In this document: piece after piece, positions 42,622 to 50,107 of the stretch
Numbering within the stretch: position 1 is the first letter of the stretch
How the letters are laid out: each line of letters begins with the position of its first letter
Assembly: GCA_020636005.1 (NCBI GenBank)
Contig: JACJYR010000001.1
Location: 3,228,501-3,292,500, forward strand
Length of the DNA: 64,000 nucleotides
Reading direction: 5' to 3'
DNA from: Lewinellaceae bacterium
Lineage (GTDB): Bacteria > Bacteroidota > Bacteroidia > Chitinophagales > Saprospiraceae
Notes under the pieces: generated by a model
What the model was told of the DNA's origin: nothing
Seen by the model: only the letters and a program-made list of their open reading frames with translations
Database searches by the model: none
Program-made: the position numbers and the translations under genes

Positions 42622-42897
42622 TCAAATAACGGGCGTCAACTCCTTCGTCCGTATCTTTTCAATTTCATCTTTGAGCCACTCGTCCAGGTTCCTGTACCAT
42701 TCCAGGTGGGGCGACCATTGGGCGCAGCCGCCCGCCCATGCGCCCAGGCATTGGGTGTCTTCCCATATTTTCCCACATTTGGGGCAACGTCCGCCAGTGT
42801 CGAAGGTGTGCCAGGAGTGGCCGCAAGTGCAGCCCCAATGATCGGAGGGCTGTGGTTCCCAATCGCATTTTGGGCAGGCTATTTTGACTTCGGCCAT
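42622..42897 (-). CDS. Small zinc-ribbon-like protein
   Basis: 91 residues rich in Cys pairs: CPKC near residue 8, CTC near 23, CPKC near 39 and a further Cys at about 50, with Trp and His between (GHSWHTF). This is probably one or two zinc ribbons with a charged C-terminal helix (LDEWLKDEIEKIRTKE). It looks like a conserved Bacteroidota hypothetical; function unknown. The pattern of evenly placed metal ligands and a clean start (ATGGCCGAAG) supports a real gene. Confidence 0.7.
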   Translation of the reverse strand: MAEVKIACPKCDWEPQPSDHWGCTCGHSWHTFDTGGRCPKCGKIWEDTQCLGAWAGGCAQWSPHLEWYRNLDEWLKDEIEKIRTKELTPVI

Positions 42898-43225
42898 GAT
42901 GGATAAAATTTGATTAGTTTGTCGAAAATGGATGAATGCTCAGGGAAACGAACGATAAAGCTTCAGTTTAAGCCCAAGTTCCCGTTGATAGCCGTTCGAC
43001 ACACACCGTTGTTATACTGAAACACGGATGGTTGTGTGATTTTGTCTTACATCAAAACTTTGACTATCAAAGTATTGCCTACCGTCCACCATCCGCCGAT
43101 AACCGGTATAGCTTACCAGAAATAGAAAAACCGGGCGCCGGTGGAAACAGTCCTTCAATGCTGGCAGCATTTTGCTTCCGGGGCCCGGTAATTTTGGCAA
43201 GCCTGGGAGGGGTAGGCCGAGTGGC
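42898..43225. other. Intergenic region
   Basis: About 330 bases; the only recognisable structure is the rpsU terminator-like fold at 43125-43189. Confidence 0.5.
43125..43189 (-). terminator. Complex hairpin terminator of rpsU
   Basis: On the minus strand outer arms ACCGGGC/GCCCGGT (43183-43189 and 43130-43136) enclose a second CCGG pairing and an inner AATGCT/AGCATT hairpin. They are followed by a T run (43125-43129). The fold begins 37 bp after the rpsU stop. Confidence 0.6.
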
Positions 43226-43420
43226 TTATCCTTCCACTTCCCGTTTGCGCTGCTCTTTATAAACAGCTTTCAGAATCTCGTGGCGGCGCTGCACGGAAGG
43301 TTTTGTGAACTCTTTGCGGTTGCGCAGTTCTTTAATCACCTGGGTGCGCTGGTATTTGCGCTTGAAGCGCTTCAGCGCCTGATCGATGGATTCACCGTTT
43401 TTAATGTCTATGATCAACAT
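43226..43420 (-). CDS. rpsU: 30S ribosomal protein S21
   Basis: 64 residues, the normal length for Bacteroidota S21. The sequence opens MLIIDIKNGESIDQALKRFK, continues with the family's basic helix (RKYQRTQVIKELRNRKEF) and has a Lys/Arg-rich end. S21 binds the 30S platform near the anti-Shine-Dalgarno region; in this phylum it helps occlude that region, in line with the absence of SD sequences here. It has its own promoter and terminator. Confidence 0.95.
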   Translation of the reverse strand: MLIIDIKNGESIDQALKRFKRKYQRTQVIKELRNRKEFTKPSVQRRHEILKAVYKEQRKREVEG

Positions 43421-43503
43421 AAAATAATAAAATATGATGCTGAAATAGTTTCGAAATTACTGTCTTGATATTGCTTCAATATCCGAACCGGAATTTCGGG
43501 GCG

Positions 43504-43534
43504 CAAAGATAAAACTTCATAAAGCAAAATACAA
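43504..43534 (-). promoter_or_regulatory. Bacteroidota-type promoter of rpsU
   Basis: On the minus strand TATCTTTG (43504-43511) is an exact TAnnTTTG -7 box, with TTG at 43532-43534 placed 20 bp upstream as the -33 element. The start codon is about 85 bp downstream, giving a sizeable leader. Confidence 0.55.
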
Positions 43535-43687
43535 GCTTTTTTTGCCTGGAAAGGAAGGCGGGCTATTTCTATCCCACCTCCCTTCCTGTCTATTATTTGT
43601 TGACAAACAGCTATTTCTCCCATGCCCCCAACAACTGTAAGCAGAACTGCACCTTCTGTTAAGATTACCAGCGCAACGGTGTTTTCT

Positions 43688-43695
43688 TACCTTTG
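43688..43695 (+). promoter_or_regulatory. Probable -7 box of ino1 operon
   Basis: TACCTTTG matches TAnnTTTG, 60 bp upstream of the start codon; no clear -33 element. Confidence 0.35.
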
Positions 43696-43754
43696 CGCCG
43701 CTATTAGCGAAAGCAACCAACCAATCCATTGACTTCTACACAAACACAACATTT

Positions 43755-45053
43755 ATGATTCAACAACCTAAAGGTAAACTGGGCATCCTCGTACCGGGGA
43801 TGGGGGCCGTGGCATCCACCTTCATGGCCGGCGTTATTGCCGTCAACAAGGGCATTTCCCTGCCCATCGGATCGGTCACCCAAATGGGGCGCATCCGCCT
43901 GGGCAAGCGCACCGAAAACAGAAACCCGCTCATCAAAGACTTTGCCCCGCTGGCCCAATTGGGCGACATCGTCTTCGGCGGCTGGGATATTTTTGAGGAC
44001 AACATGTACGAATCCGCTACCAACGCCAAGGTGCTGGATAAATCGCTCATTGATCAAATCAAGCCCGAACTGGAGGCCATCAAGCCCATGAAGGCCGTTT
44101 TTGATAAAACTTATGTCAAAAACATTGACGGGCCCAACGTGAAAATGGGCAAATCAAAAATGGAACTGGCCGAGGCCGTCATGGAAGACATCCGGCAGTT
44201 CAAAGAAAAAAACGGCTGCGACCGCCTCGTTATGGTCTGGTGCGGCTCCACGGAAGTTTACACCCAAGCGAGCGATGTACATTCTTCTATCGAAAAACTG
44301 GAGGAAGGCCTGCGCAACAGCGACCCGAACATCCCGCCAAGTATGATCTATGCTTATGCGGCTGTTAAAATGGGCATTCCTTACGCCAACGGCGCACCCA
44401 ATCTATCCGCCGATGTGCCTGCTATGGTGGACTTGGCAAAACAAACCAAAACACCCATCTGCGGCAAGGATTTCAAGACAGGCCAAACGCTGATGAAGAC
44501 TATCCTCGCCCCCGGCCTCAAAGCCCGCTCGCTCGGCATCAGGGGCTGGTTTTCCACCAACATCCTCGGCAACCGGGATGGTGAAGTGCTCGACGATCCA
44601 GACAGTTTCAAAACCAAAGAGGTCTCCAAACTCGGTGTGCTCGAACAAATCCTGCAACCCGAACAGAACCCCGAGCTTTACGGCAACCTCTACCACAAAG
44701 TGCGCATCAACTACTACCCGCCCCACGGCGACAACAAAGAAGGCTGGGACAACATCGATATCTTCGGCTGGCTGGGCTATGGGATGCAGATCAAGATTGA
44801 CTTCCTCTGCCGTGACAGTATCCTCGCAGCGCCCATCGTGCTCGACCTCGCACTTTTCCTCGATTTGGCAAAACGGGCGGAGCTGTTCGGCATCCAGGAG
44901 TGGCTTTCCTTCTACTGGAAATCCCCGCAAGCCGCCCCCGGCCTGCCGCCACAAAACGATATTTTCCTCCAAAACCAGAAGCTGCTCAACACCCTGCGCC
45001 ATCTCATGGGCGAAGAGTTGATCACGCACCTGGGGATGGATTATTATTATTAA
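43755..45053 (+). CDS. ino1: Myo-inositol-1-phosphate synthase
   Basis: 432 residues. It converts glucose 6-phosphate to inositol 3-phosphate using bound NAD. The nucleotide-binding loop reads ILVPGMGAVASTFMAGV at about 10-27. Family blocks are present: GGWDIFEDNMYESA near 75, NVKMGKSKMELAE, VWCGSTEVY near 160, the catalytic region CGKDFKTGQTLMKTILAPG near 235-255 and NILGNRDGEVLDDPDSFKTKE near 275. It opens a tightly packed plus-strand cluster with pgpA, a deiodinase-like flavoprotein, gtrA and a lipid kinase, which suggests inositol-containing phospho- or sphingolipid synthesis. Confidence 0.93.
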   Translation: MIQQPKGKLGILVPGMGAVASTFMAGVIAVNKGISLPIGSVTQMGRIRLGKRTENRNPLIKDFAPLAQLGDIVFGGWDIFEDNMYESATNAKVLDKSLIDQIKPELEAIKPMKAVFDKTYVKNIDGPNVKMGKSKMELAEAVMEDIRQFKEKNGCDRLVMVWCGSTEVYTQASDVHSSIEKLEEGLRNSDPNIPPSMIYAYAAVKMGIPYANGAPNLSADVPAMVDLAKQTKTPICGKDFKTGQTLMKTILAPGLKARSLGIRGWFSTNILGNRDGEVLDDPDSFKTKEVSKLGVLEQILQPEQNPELYGNLYHKVRINYYPPHGDNKEGWDNIDIFGWLGYGMQIKIDFLCRDSILAAPIVLDLALFLDLAKRAELFGIQEWLSFYWKSPQAAPGLPPQNDIFLQNQKLLNTLRHLMGEELITHLGMDYYY

Positions 45054-45101
45054 TGGCTAAATGGCTGTATGGTTAAAAGGCCATTTAGCCATACAGCCAT
45101 T
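45053..45101 (+). promoter_or_regulatory. Nested alternative hairpins between ino1 and pgpA
   Basis: ATGGCTAAATGG (45053-45064) can pair with CCATTTAGCCAT (45081-45092), while the overlapping AATGGCTGTATGG (45060-45072) can pair with CCATACAGCCATT (45089-45101). The two stems exclude each other in part. The structure ends 10 bp before the pgpA start codon, so it could tune expression of the downstream genes. Confidence 0.5.
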
Positions 45102-45111
45102 CAACCGTTTC

Positions 45112-45594
45112 ATGAAGGTTTTTTGGAAAATCATCGCCACGGGATTTGGCAGCGGCTATTCGCCCATTGCCCCAGGCACGGCGGGTGCTTTGGCCGGTTG
45201 TTTGATGCTTTGGGGGCTGCGGTTGGTTTTCCCTGGTTATTTTTCTGGGGGTTGGGATAATGCCACAGGGCTGGTTTGGCTCATTTTACTTTTCTTTTTT
45301 TTAGGGGTAAAATCGGCCAACGAACTGGAAAGCGAGTGGGGCCACGACCCTTCCAAAATAGTGGTGGATGAAATGGTGGGCGTGTGGATAGCAATGCTTG
45401 GCGTGCCGTTTTCTCTCCTTAACCTGGCACTTGCTTTTTTGCTGTTCCGCATTTTTGATATTTGGAAACCGTTGGGCATCAGGAAGTTGGAACGCCTTCC
45501 CGGTGGCTGGGGGGTGATGATGGACGATGTGCTGGCAGGCGTTTATTCCTGCGTTTTGCTGCACGTTTATTTAAGTTTTTCAGCAATAAAATGA
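45112..45594 (+). CDS. pgpA: Phosphatidylglycerophosphatase A family protein
   Basis: 160 residues from the ATG at 45112. PgpA-fold signatures: SGYSPIAPGTAGALAG near 15-30 and WGHDPSKIVVDEMVGVW near 80-97, with the conserved Asp/Glu cluster that holds Mg2+, then LLFRIFDIWKPLGI. Several membrane helices. The classical role is dephosphorylation of phosphatidylglycerophosphate. In Bacteroidota a PgpA-like enzyme next to inositol-phosphate synthase can instead act on phosphatidylinositol phosphate, which the position 58 bp behind ino1 favours. Its stop overlaps the next start (ATGA). Confidence 0.88.
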   Translation: MKVFWKIIATGFGSGYSPIAPGTAGALAGCLMLWGLRLVFPGYFSGGWDNATGLVWLILLFFFLGVKSANELESEWGHDPSKIVVDEMVGVWIAMLGVPFSLLNLALAFLLFRIFDIWKPLGIRKLERLPGGWGVMMDDVLAGVYSCVLLHVYLSFSAIK

Positions 45595-46271
45595 CTACTT
45601 ATAAATACATACCTTATCGGGGCATCCAGTATGAACCGGTGGAAATGGCCGGACGCAGCCGCTCCTTTTACGAATACATGAACCTCCGCCGCTCCGTCAG
45701 GACGTTTTCGGATAAACCCGTGCCTAAAGAAGTCATTGAAAACCTCATCAAGACCGCCTCGACTGCGCCTTCAGGCGCGCACAAACAGCCCTGGACTTTT
45801 TGCGCCGTGAGCGATCCGGCCATCAAAACCCAAATCCGGGAAGCTGCCGAAAAAGAAGAATTCGAGAGCTACAACGGCCGCATGTCGGAGGAATGGCTGC
45901 GTGACCTGGCGCCCCTCGGCACGGATTGGCACAAGCCTTTCCTCGAAGTGGCCCCCTGGCTCATTGTTGTATTTAAAAAAGCCTACGAAATAGAAAACGG
46001 CGAGCGGCGGAAGTGCTACTACGTGAACGAATCCGTAGGTTTGGCGGCTGGTTTTCTGTTGGCGGCCATACACAACGCTGGCCTCGTCTCGCTCACGCAC
46101 ACGCCCAGTCCGATGAATTTTTTACAAAAAATACTCGACCGACCGGAAAACGAAAGGCCGTTCCTGCTCATCCCGGTGGGCTATCCCGCAGAAAATTCGG
46201 AAGTGCCGGACTTGCACAGAAAATCTTTAGCAGAAATATCCGTTTTTTACGAAAATGAAACAGCGATATAG
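45591..46271 (+). CDS. Iodotyrosine deiodinase-like nitroreductase family flavoprotein
   Basis: 226 residues from the ATG at 45591, overlapping the pgpA stop by four bases. FMN-binding nitroreductase fold: MNLRRSVRTFSDKPVP, TASTAPSGAHKQPWTF, and C-terminal LTHTPSPMNFLQKILDRP with LIPVGYP. The lid segment EKEEFESYNGRMSEEW and TDWHKPFLEVAPWLIVV contain the Glu, Tyr and Lys that clamp the zwitterion of halotyrosine in iodotyrosine deiodinases, including the enzyme studied from Haliscomenobacter. It could dehalogenate tyrosine or reduce another substrate. Its place inside a lipid operon is unexplained. Confidence 0.82.
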   Translation: MTTYKYIPYRGIQYEPVEMAGRSRSFYEYMNLRRSVRTFSDKPVPKEVIENLIKTASTAPSGAHKQPWTFCAVSDPAIKTQIREAAEKEEFESYNGRMSEEWLRDLAPLGTDWHKPFLEVAPWLIVVFKKAYEIENGERRKCYYVNESVGLAAGFLLAAIHNAGLVSLTHTPSPMNFLQKILDRPENERPFLLIPVGYPAENSEVPDLHRKSLAEISVFYENETAI

Positions 46272-46732
46272 TGGAAAATACCAACGTACTTGAAGAAGAA
46301 TATGGCGACTCCCTGGCCGAACTGGAAGCCGTCGGGGACGGGCCGCAAAAAACGCCGCTCATCATCTCCTGGTTCCGCTCGAACGTGGCGTCCGTTACGG
46401 CCACTTCGGTGGATTTCATGTTCACCATCTTTTTTACGGAAATCATCGGCTTGTGGTACGTGCTCTCCAATGCCATGGGCGCCACAGCCGGGGGCATTGT
46501 CAGCTTTACGATGTGCCGCCTATGGGTGTTCAACCGCCGGACTGCCCGCTGGCACCACCAGGCTTTCCGGTATGTACTGGCCATCTGCCTGAGCCTGACA
46601 CTCAACACGTTGGGCGTTTGGTTCCTCACGGAAACATTCCACATTTCTTATGTCATCTCCAAAGTCCTGTCGGCCGGCGCAGTTGGCGTGACGGTCAATT
46701 TCATGATGTTCAGGTACTTTGTTTTCAAATAA
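46271..46732 (+). CDS. GtrA family membrane protein
   Basis: 153 residues with a GTG start sharing one base with the preceding TAG stop, implying translational coupling. After a 35-residue acidic cytoplasmic tail come four membrane helices in the GtrA pattern: SVDFMFTIFFTEIIGLWYVLSN, GGIVSFTMCRLWVF, LAICLSLTLNTLGVWFL and SAGAVGVTVNFMMFRYFVF. GtrA proteins flip or carry prenyl-linked sugars or related lipid-linked head groups, which fits a lipid modification cluster. Confidence 0.87.
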   Translation: MENTNVLEEEYGDSLAELEAVGDGPQKTPLIISWFRSNVASVTATSVDFMFTIFFTEIIGLWYVLSNAMGATAGGIVSFTMCRLWVFNRRTARWHHQAFRYVLAICLSLTLNTLGVWFLTETFHISYVISKVLSAGAVGVTVNFMMFRYFVFK

Positions 46733-46836
46733 GAAGCTCGTGTAAGTCAATCTGGCAAAAGGAATTTGTACAAATCGCTGTTTGTGAGTATGTCGTGTCC
46801 ATTCACCCTTCACCCTTCATCTTTCACCATTATTTA

Positions 46837-47751
46837 ATGGGCGACCGGAAAAAAATACGCTTCATCGCCAACCCCCGCTCCGGGGCCAACCGCCGGCGCA
46901 ACCTGCCCGGGCTCATCGAAGCACAGCTCGACCACGATATTTACGATGCTGAAATACGCCACACCGAATACGCCGGCCATGCCGTTGAACTGGCCAAAGA
47001 GAGCGTGGACAAGGGCGACTACATGGTGGTGGCCTGTGGCGGCGACGGCTCGGTCAACGAAATCTCCAGCCAGCTTATCCGCTCCAACACCATTCTCGGC
47101 GTACTGCCCTGCGGTTCGGGCAATGGCTTTGCCATGCACATCGGCGTGGGGCGCAACGTGTCTAGGGCCATCCGCTTTCTCAACGACGGCCAGGTAATCA
47201 CTATTGACTCCTGCCGCATGAACGACAAAACCTTTCTCAACCTGGCCGGCATCGGCTTCGACGGGGCCATCGCCAAACACCTACACACCAGCCCCATCAG
47301 GGGTTTCCTCGGCTATGCCAGGTATTCGCTGGAGGAGGCTTTTCGGTATAAAATGGTGCCGATGGCGATCCAGTTGGATGGGGAGAAGCTGGAGCGCACC
47401 TGCATGTTGGTGGAGGTGGCCAATGCGCCCATTTATGGCTACGGTTTTACCATCGTCCCCCACGCCAATTTTAAAGATGGAAAATTGGAAGTGCTCGTCG
47501 CCAACGAGGCTCCCAAGTGGCGCTACCTGCTCGAATGCTGGCGTTTCCTTAACCGTTCGTTTCACAAAAGCAGCCTGGTAGAGTGCTATACGGCCAAAGA
47601 AGTCATAGTTACCCCTTTAAAAAAAACAGCCGTGCATGTGGATGGAGAAGGTTTTGATTTGGTGGGGGAGGCGAGGTTCAGCATTGAACCGGGAACGGTG
47701 CGGGTGATGGTGCCCAGGGCACATGCAGGCATATTGAGGGGAGTCGAATAG
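46837..47751 (+). CDS. Diacylglycerol kinase family lipid kinase
   Basis: 304 residues from the ATG at 46837 (the frame extends upstream but is antiparallel to nothing and lacks family similarity there). The ATP site is visible: IRFIANPRSGANRRRNLP at the start, VVACGGDGSVNEISSQL near 68-84 and VLPCGSGNGFAMHIGVG near 92-108. The beta-sandwich half has IGFDGAIAKHL and KLEVLVANEAPKW. It phosphorylates diacylglycerol, a sphingoid base or a similar lipid. It lies 104 bp behind gtrA and closes the inositol-phosphate synthase cluster. Confidence 0.9.
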   Translation: MGDRKKIRFIANPRSGANRRRNLPGLIEAQLDHDIYDAEIRHTEYAGHAVELAKESVDKGDYMVVACGGDGSVNEISSQLIRSNTILGVLPCGSGNGFAMHIGVGRNVSRAIRFLNDGQVITIDSCRMNDKTFLNLAGIGFDGAIAKHLHTSPIRGFLGYARYSLEEAFRYKMVPMAIQLDGEKLERTCMLVEVANAPIYGYGFTIVPHANFKDGKLEVLVANEAPKWRYLLECWRFLNRSFHKSSLVECYTAKEVIVTPLKKTAVHVDGEGFDLVGEARFSIEPGTVRVMVPRAHAGILRGVE

Positions 47752-48094
47752 CCCATTTAAAAAACGCTATACTGTTCTTGATTTTAGCATGGAAGGAAAA
47801 AATAAAATGACTCAAAAAGCCGGTTGAGTACAGCAAAGCCGCTTTTGAATGGCAAATGCAATGTTATTAAATAAAAGTATAGAACTGCAAATACAGCGAT
47901 CCGCCCAATTCAGCTACATTTGGAAAATGTTCCCAACCAGGGGCATGAAAGGTCTGTCACTGTTTTAGTAACGATGAAAAAATAACTTCACCATTTTGAT
48001 TTTGAAAACCCCAGCAATGGAGGGGTTTTTTAAAAATAATCCCGATGTGAAATCGGGATTATTTTTTCTTCGATCCTTAATCAAACAAGCACTT
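47752..48094. other. Intergenic region
   Basis: About 340 bases without a gene. A broken scrap of the dispersed repeat (GGAAAAAATAAAATGACT) lies at about 47796-47813; a full copy occupies 47966-48080 and ends 14 bp before the next start codon. Confidence 0.55.
47966..48080 (+). repeat. Dispersed hairpin repeat, copy 6
   Basis: Full copy with perfect hairpin A and B stems. It happens to be open in the frame of the following gene, so an over-long start inside the repeat (47996) could be mis-annotated. Confidence 0.88.
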
Positions 48095-48772
48095 ATGAAA
48101 GCGAAAGAAACTGATCCGACTGCCAGTCCTATGGTGCATTCCATCGAGCCAATCCTGGAAATCCCACCGGAAAACAAAAAGGAAAAAAAGGAAAAGAAAA
48201 AGGAAAAGAAGAAAAGGAAGGACCGGGAAGAGGGGCCAGGCAGGACCGACAAGGGGATCGAAACCATGTTCCGGATAAGTTCAGCCAATAACCAACGCCT
48301 TAGCGATATGGCCGACACCAAGGCGCACATCATGATCTCTGTCAACTCGATCATCATCTCGATCCTGATAAGTTTGTTGCTGCGCAAAATAGAAGATTAT
48401 GCCCAGTTCATCATCCCCGCCATTTTGCTGCTGGGCATCAGTTTGGTGACGATCATTTTTTCCGTGCTGGCTACCCGGCCCAACATTCCTAAAGGTACGT
48501 TCACGGAAGAGGACATTGAAAAAAAGAAGGTCAACCTCTTGTTTTTCGGGAACTATTACAAGATGGATTTCGAGCGCTATGCCGCCGGTATGTGGCAGGT
48601 GATGGACGACCGGGAGTTCCTCTACGGCACCCTCATCAAAGACGTGTATGCACAGGGGCTGGTACTGGGTAAAAAATTCACGCTGCTGAAAACCTCCTAC
48701 AATGTGTTCATGTATGGGCTGATAGTCTCGGTACTGGCCTTTGCTGTTGCGGCAGTTATAATGGTGATGTGA
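48095..48772 (+). CDS. Pycsar effector-like (PycTM/DUF5706) membrane protein, stand-alone
   Basis: 225 residues from the ATG at 48095; upstream codons belong to a repeat. Residues about 30-52 are a Lys/Glu-only stretch. Then comes the PycTM-type core: FRISSANNQRLSDMADTKAHIM, a helix SVNSIIISILISLLL, a second helix IIPAILLLGISLVTIIFSVLA, a cytosolic part with FFGNYYKMDFERYAAGM, and a final C-terminal helix. In Pycsar antiphage systems such modules, alone or fused to HD or kinase domains, disrupt the membrane on a cyclic-pyrimidine signal. No pyrimidine cyclase gene is adjacent, so it is an orphan or acts with a distant partner. Confidence 0.75.
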   Translation: MKAKETDPTASPMVHSIEPILEIPPENKKEKKEKKKEKKKRKDREEGPGRTDKGIETMFRISSANNQRLSDMADTKAHIMISVNSIIISILISLLLRKIEDYAQFIIPAILLLGISLVTIIFSVLATRPNIPKGTFTEEDIEKKKVNLLFFGNYYKMDFERYAAGMWQVMDDREFLYGTLIKDVYAQGLVLGKKFTLLKTSYNVFMYGLIVSVLAFAVAAVIMVM

Positions 48773-48792
48773 ATTGCTGGCAGTTGGCAAGT

Positions 48793-48841
48793 AAGCAAAA
48801 ACGCTGGGCGGCCAAGGAAGGGCCGCCCAGCGTTTTTGCTT
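48793..48841. terminator. Strong bidirectional terminator
   Basis: Perfect 21-bp arms (48793-48813 and 48821-48841) around a 7-base loop; GC-rich core CGCTGGGCGGCC flanked by A and T tracts, typical of a terminator in both directions. It serves the PycTM gene and possibly the minus-strand T9SS gene. Confidence 0.9.
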
Positions 48842-48843
48842 TT

Positions 48844-48957
48844 TAGTAACGATGAAAAAATAACTTCGCCATTTTGATTTTTAAAACCCCCGCAATGGAA
48901 GGGTTTTTTAAAAATAATCCCGATTTCACATCGGGATTATTTTTCCTTCGATCCTAA
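48844..48957 (+). repeat. Dispersed hairpin repeat, copy 7
   Basis: Full copy between the 3' ends of convergent genes, starting 2 bp after the terminator and ending 8 bp before the stop codon of the T9SS gene. Confidence 0.88.
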
Positions 48958-48965
48958 GGGTTGAA

Positions 48966-49940
48966 TTATTGTTTTAAAAACCGTTCTCGCTGCAGGGTTT
49001 TCCCGTTCACTTCATAGCTCAGGAAATATATGCCGGCAGGGAGGTCGTCCACGTTCAGGTGAAGGCTTTGGTTCCGCCCTTTCTCCAGGCTGCCAAGCGC
49101 AATGCCGCTGGAAGTCCAAAACCTGACGGTTCCTTCCATCGTGGCATATCCCTGCTCGAAGGTCACTGTGATCCAATCCTGGGTTGGGTTCGGAGAAAGG
49201 GTGAAGCAGAACTCGTTCTTCTTTAAGCTGAACACCCCCGACGACAGCGTCGTATCCTGGGGATTGCCGGTGACGGTATCCTGCGGGTTGGTCACGGTCG
49301 TATCTTGTGGGTTGGTATTGGTCGTGTCTTGTGGATTGGTATTGGTGGTATCCTGTGGGTTGGTATTGGTGGTGTCTTGTGGGTTGGTGCCCCCGCAGTC
49401 AAGCGTCCCGACAAAATTCCCCTCATAAGAATACAGCCCCATGGGGCTTGCCCCGAAGTCAACAACGCTGAGTTCATTGCCAGGGTTAGAACTTTCCGAG
49501 TTGGGCAGTTGGTCAAAGGGATCGACACCGTTTTCAATGAGGTGGGGCGAACCAGCCGCACTACCAGTCAATTTAAAGGTGAACAACAGGGTAGGAGTAT
49601 CGGATGAATAGATTATTTGCGGATTGTCCACGGAAAACCCTATGGACACGTAGGCCATGTCTGGGGCTTCATCAGGCCCGATGACGGCGGCGTTTACCGT
49701 CCAGAGGCCTGCCTTATTTTGCAGGTTGGTTAGCTGAAGTGCCGAAGGAAAAACAACCGTGATCTGCCCAGAGCCGGTGATGGTGTTGCCGCTTGGGTTT
49801 ACAGAAGGGCAAACCTGCACATAGACGCCATATTCACTGCTGCCGTTTAGTTGTTCCAACTTGAGATGAACCTGGGAATTAAGACGTGCGAAGAGGATCA
49901 GGCAAAAAATGCCCATGAGTGATAGTCGTAGCTTGTTCAT
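48966..49940 (-). CDS. T9SS type A protein with NPQDTT octapeptide repeats
   Basis: 324 residues from the ATG at 49940, which gives a signal peptide MNKLRLSLMGIFCLILFARLNSQ. Residues about 25-190 form a cohesin-like or Ig-like beta domain of unknown role (VHLKLEQLNGSSEYGVYVQV, later TLLFTFKLTGS). A linker of six near-identical TNPQDTTN units precedes the type A sorting tail, which has FTLSPNPTQDWITVTFEQ and ends GKTLQRERFLKQ. Predicted surface or secreted protein. The repeat copy number may vary between strains. Confidence 0.82.
   Translation of the reverse strand: MNKLRLSLMGIFCLILFARLNSQVHLKLEQLNGSSEYGVYVQVCPSVNPSGNTITGSGQITVVFPSALQLTNLQNKAGLWTVNAAVIGPDEAPDMAYVSIGFSVDNPQIIYSSDTPTLLFTFKLTGSAAGSPHLIENGVDPFDQLPNSESSNPGNELSVVDFGASPMGLYSYEGNFVGTLDCGGTNPQDTTNTNPQDTTNTNPQDTTNTNPQDTTVTNPQDTVTGNPQDTTLSSGVFSLKKNEFCFTLSPNPTQDWITVTFEQGYATMEGTVRFWTSSGIALGSLEKGRNQSLHLNVDDLPAGIYFLSYEVNGKTLQRERFLKQ
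49255..49391. repeat. 24-bp in-frame tandem repeat
   Basis: About six units coding TNPQDTTN, with third-position differences between units, form the linker of the T9SS protein at 48966. Confidence 0.85.
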
Positions 49941-50107
49941 ATGTTTTTGTGTTTTAAACCAATATTGTCGAAAGGGAAATACAAACGAGCGGGATATGGG
50001 TAATCCGGCAAGCACTGTGCCAATAACCGGAAAAGGAGGGCTGTTTTTTTTCAGGCCAACAATCCCCGGCATCCACTTCTTGGGAGGGGGGGATTACAAA
50101 AGGCGCG

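Noticed and set aside
47996..48094. N-terminal extension of the PycTM-like protein to an ATG at 47996.
   Set aside because: The extension is the translation of a dispersed repeat that is also open at other copies; the ATG at 48095 begins the gene-specific sequence.
49255..49391. Regular 24-bp repeats as a possible CRISPR array.
   Set aside because: Units are contiguous, in frame and without spacers; they encode a protein linker.
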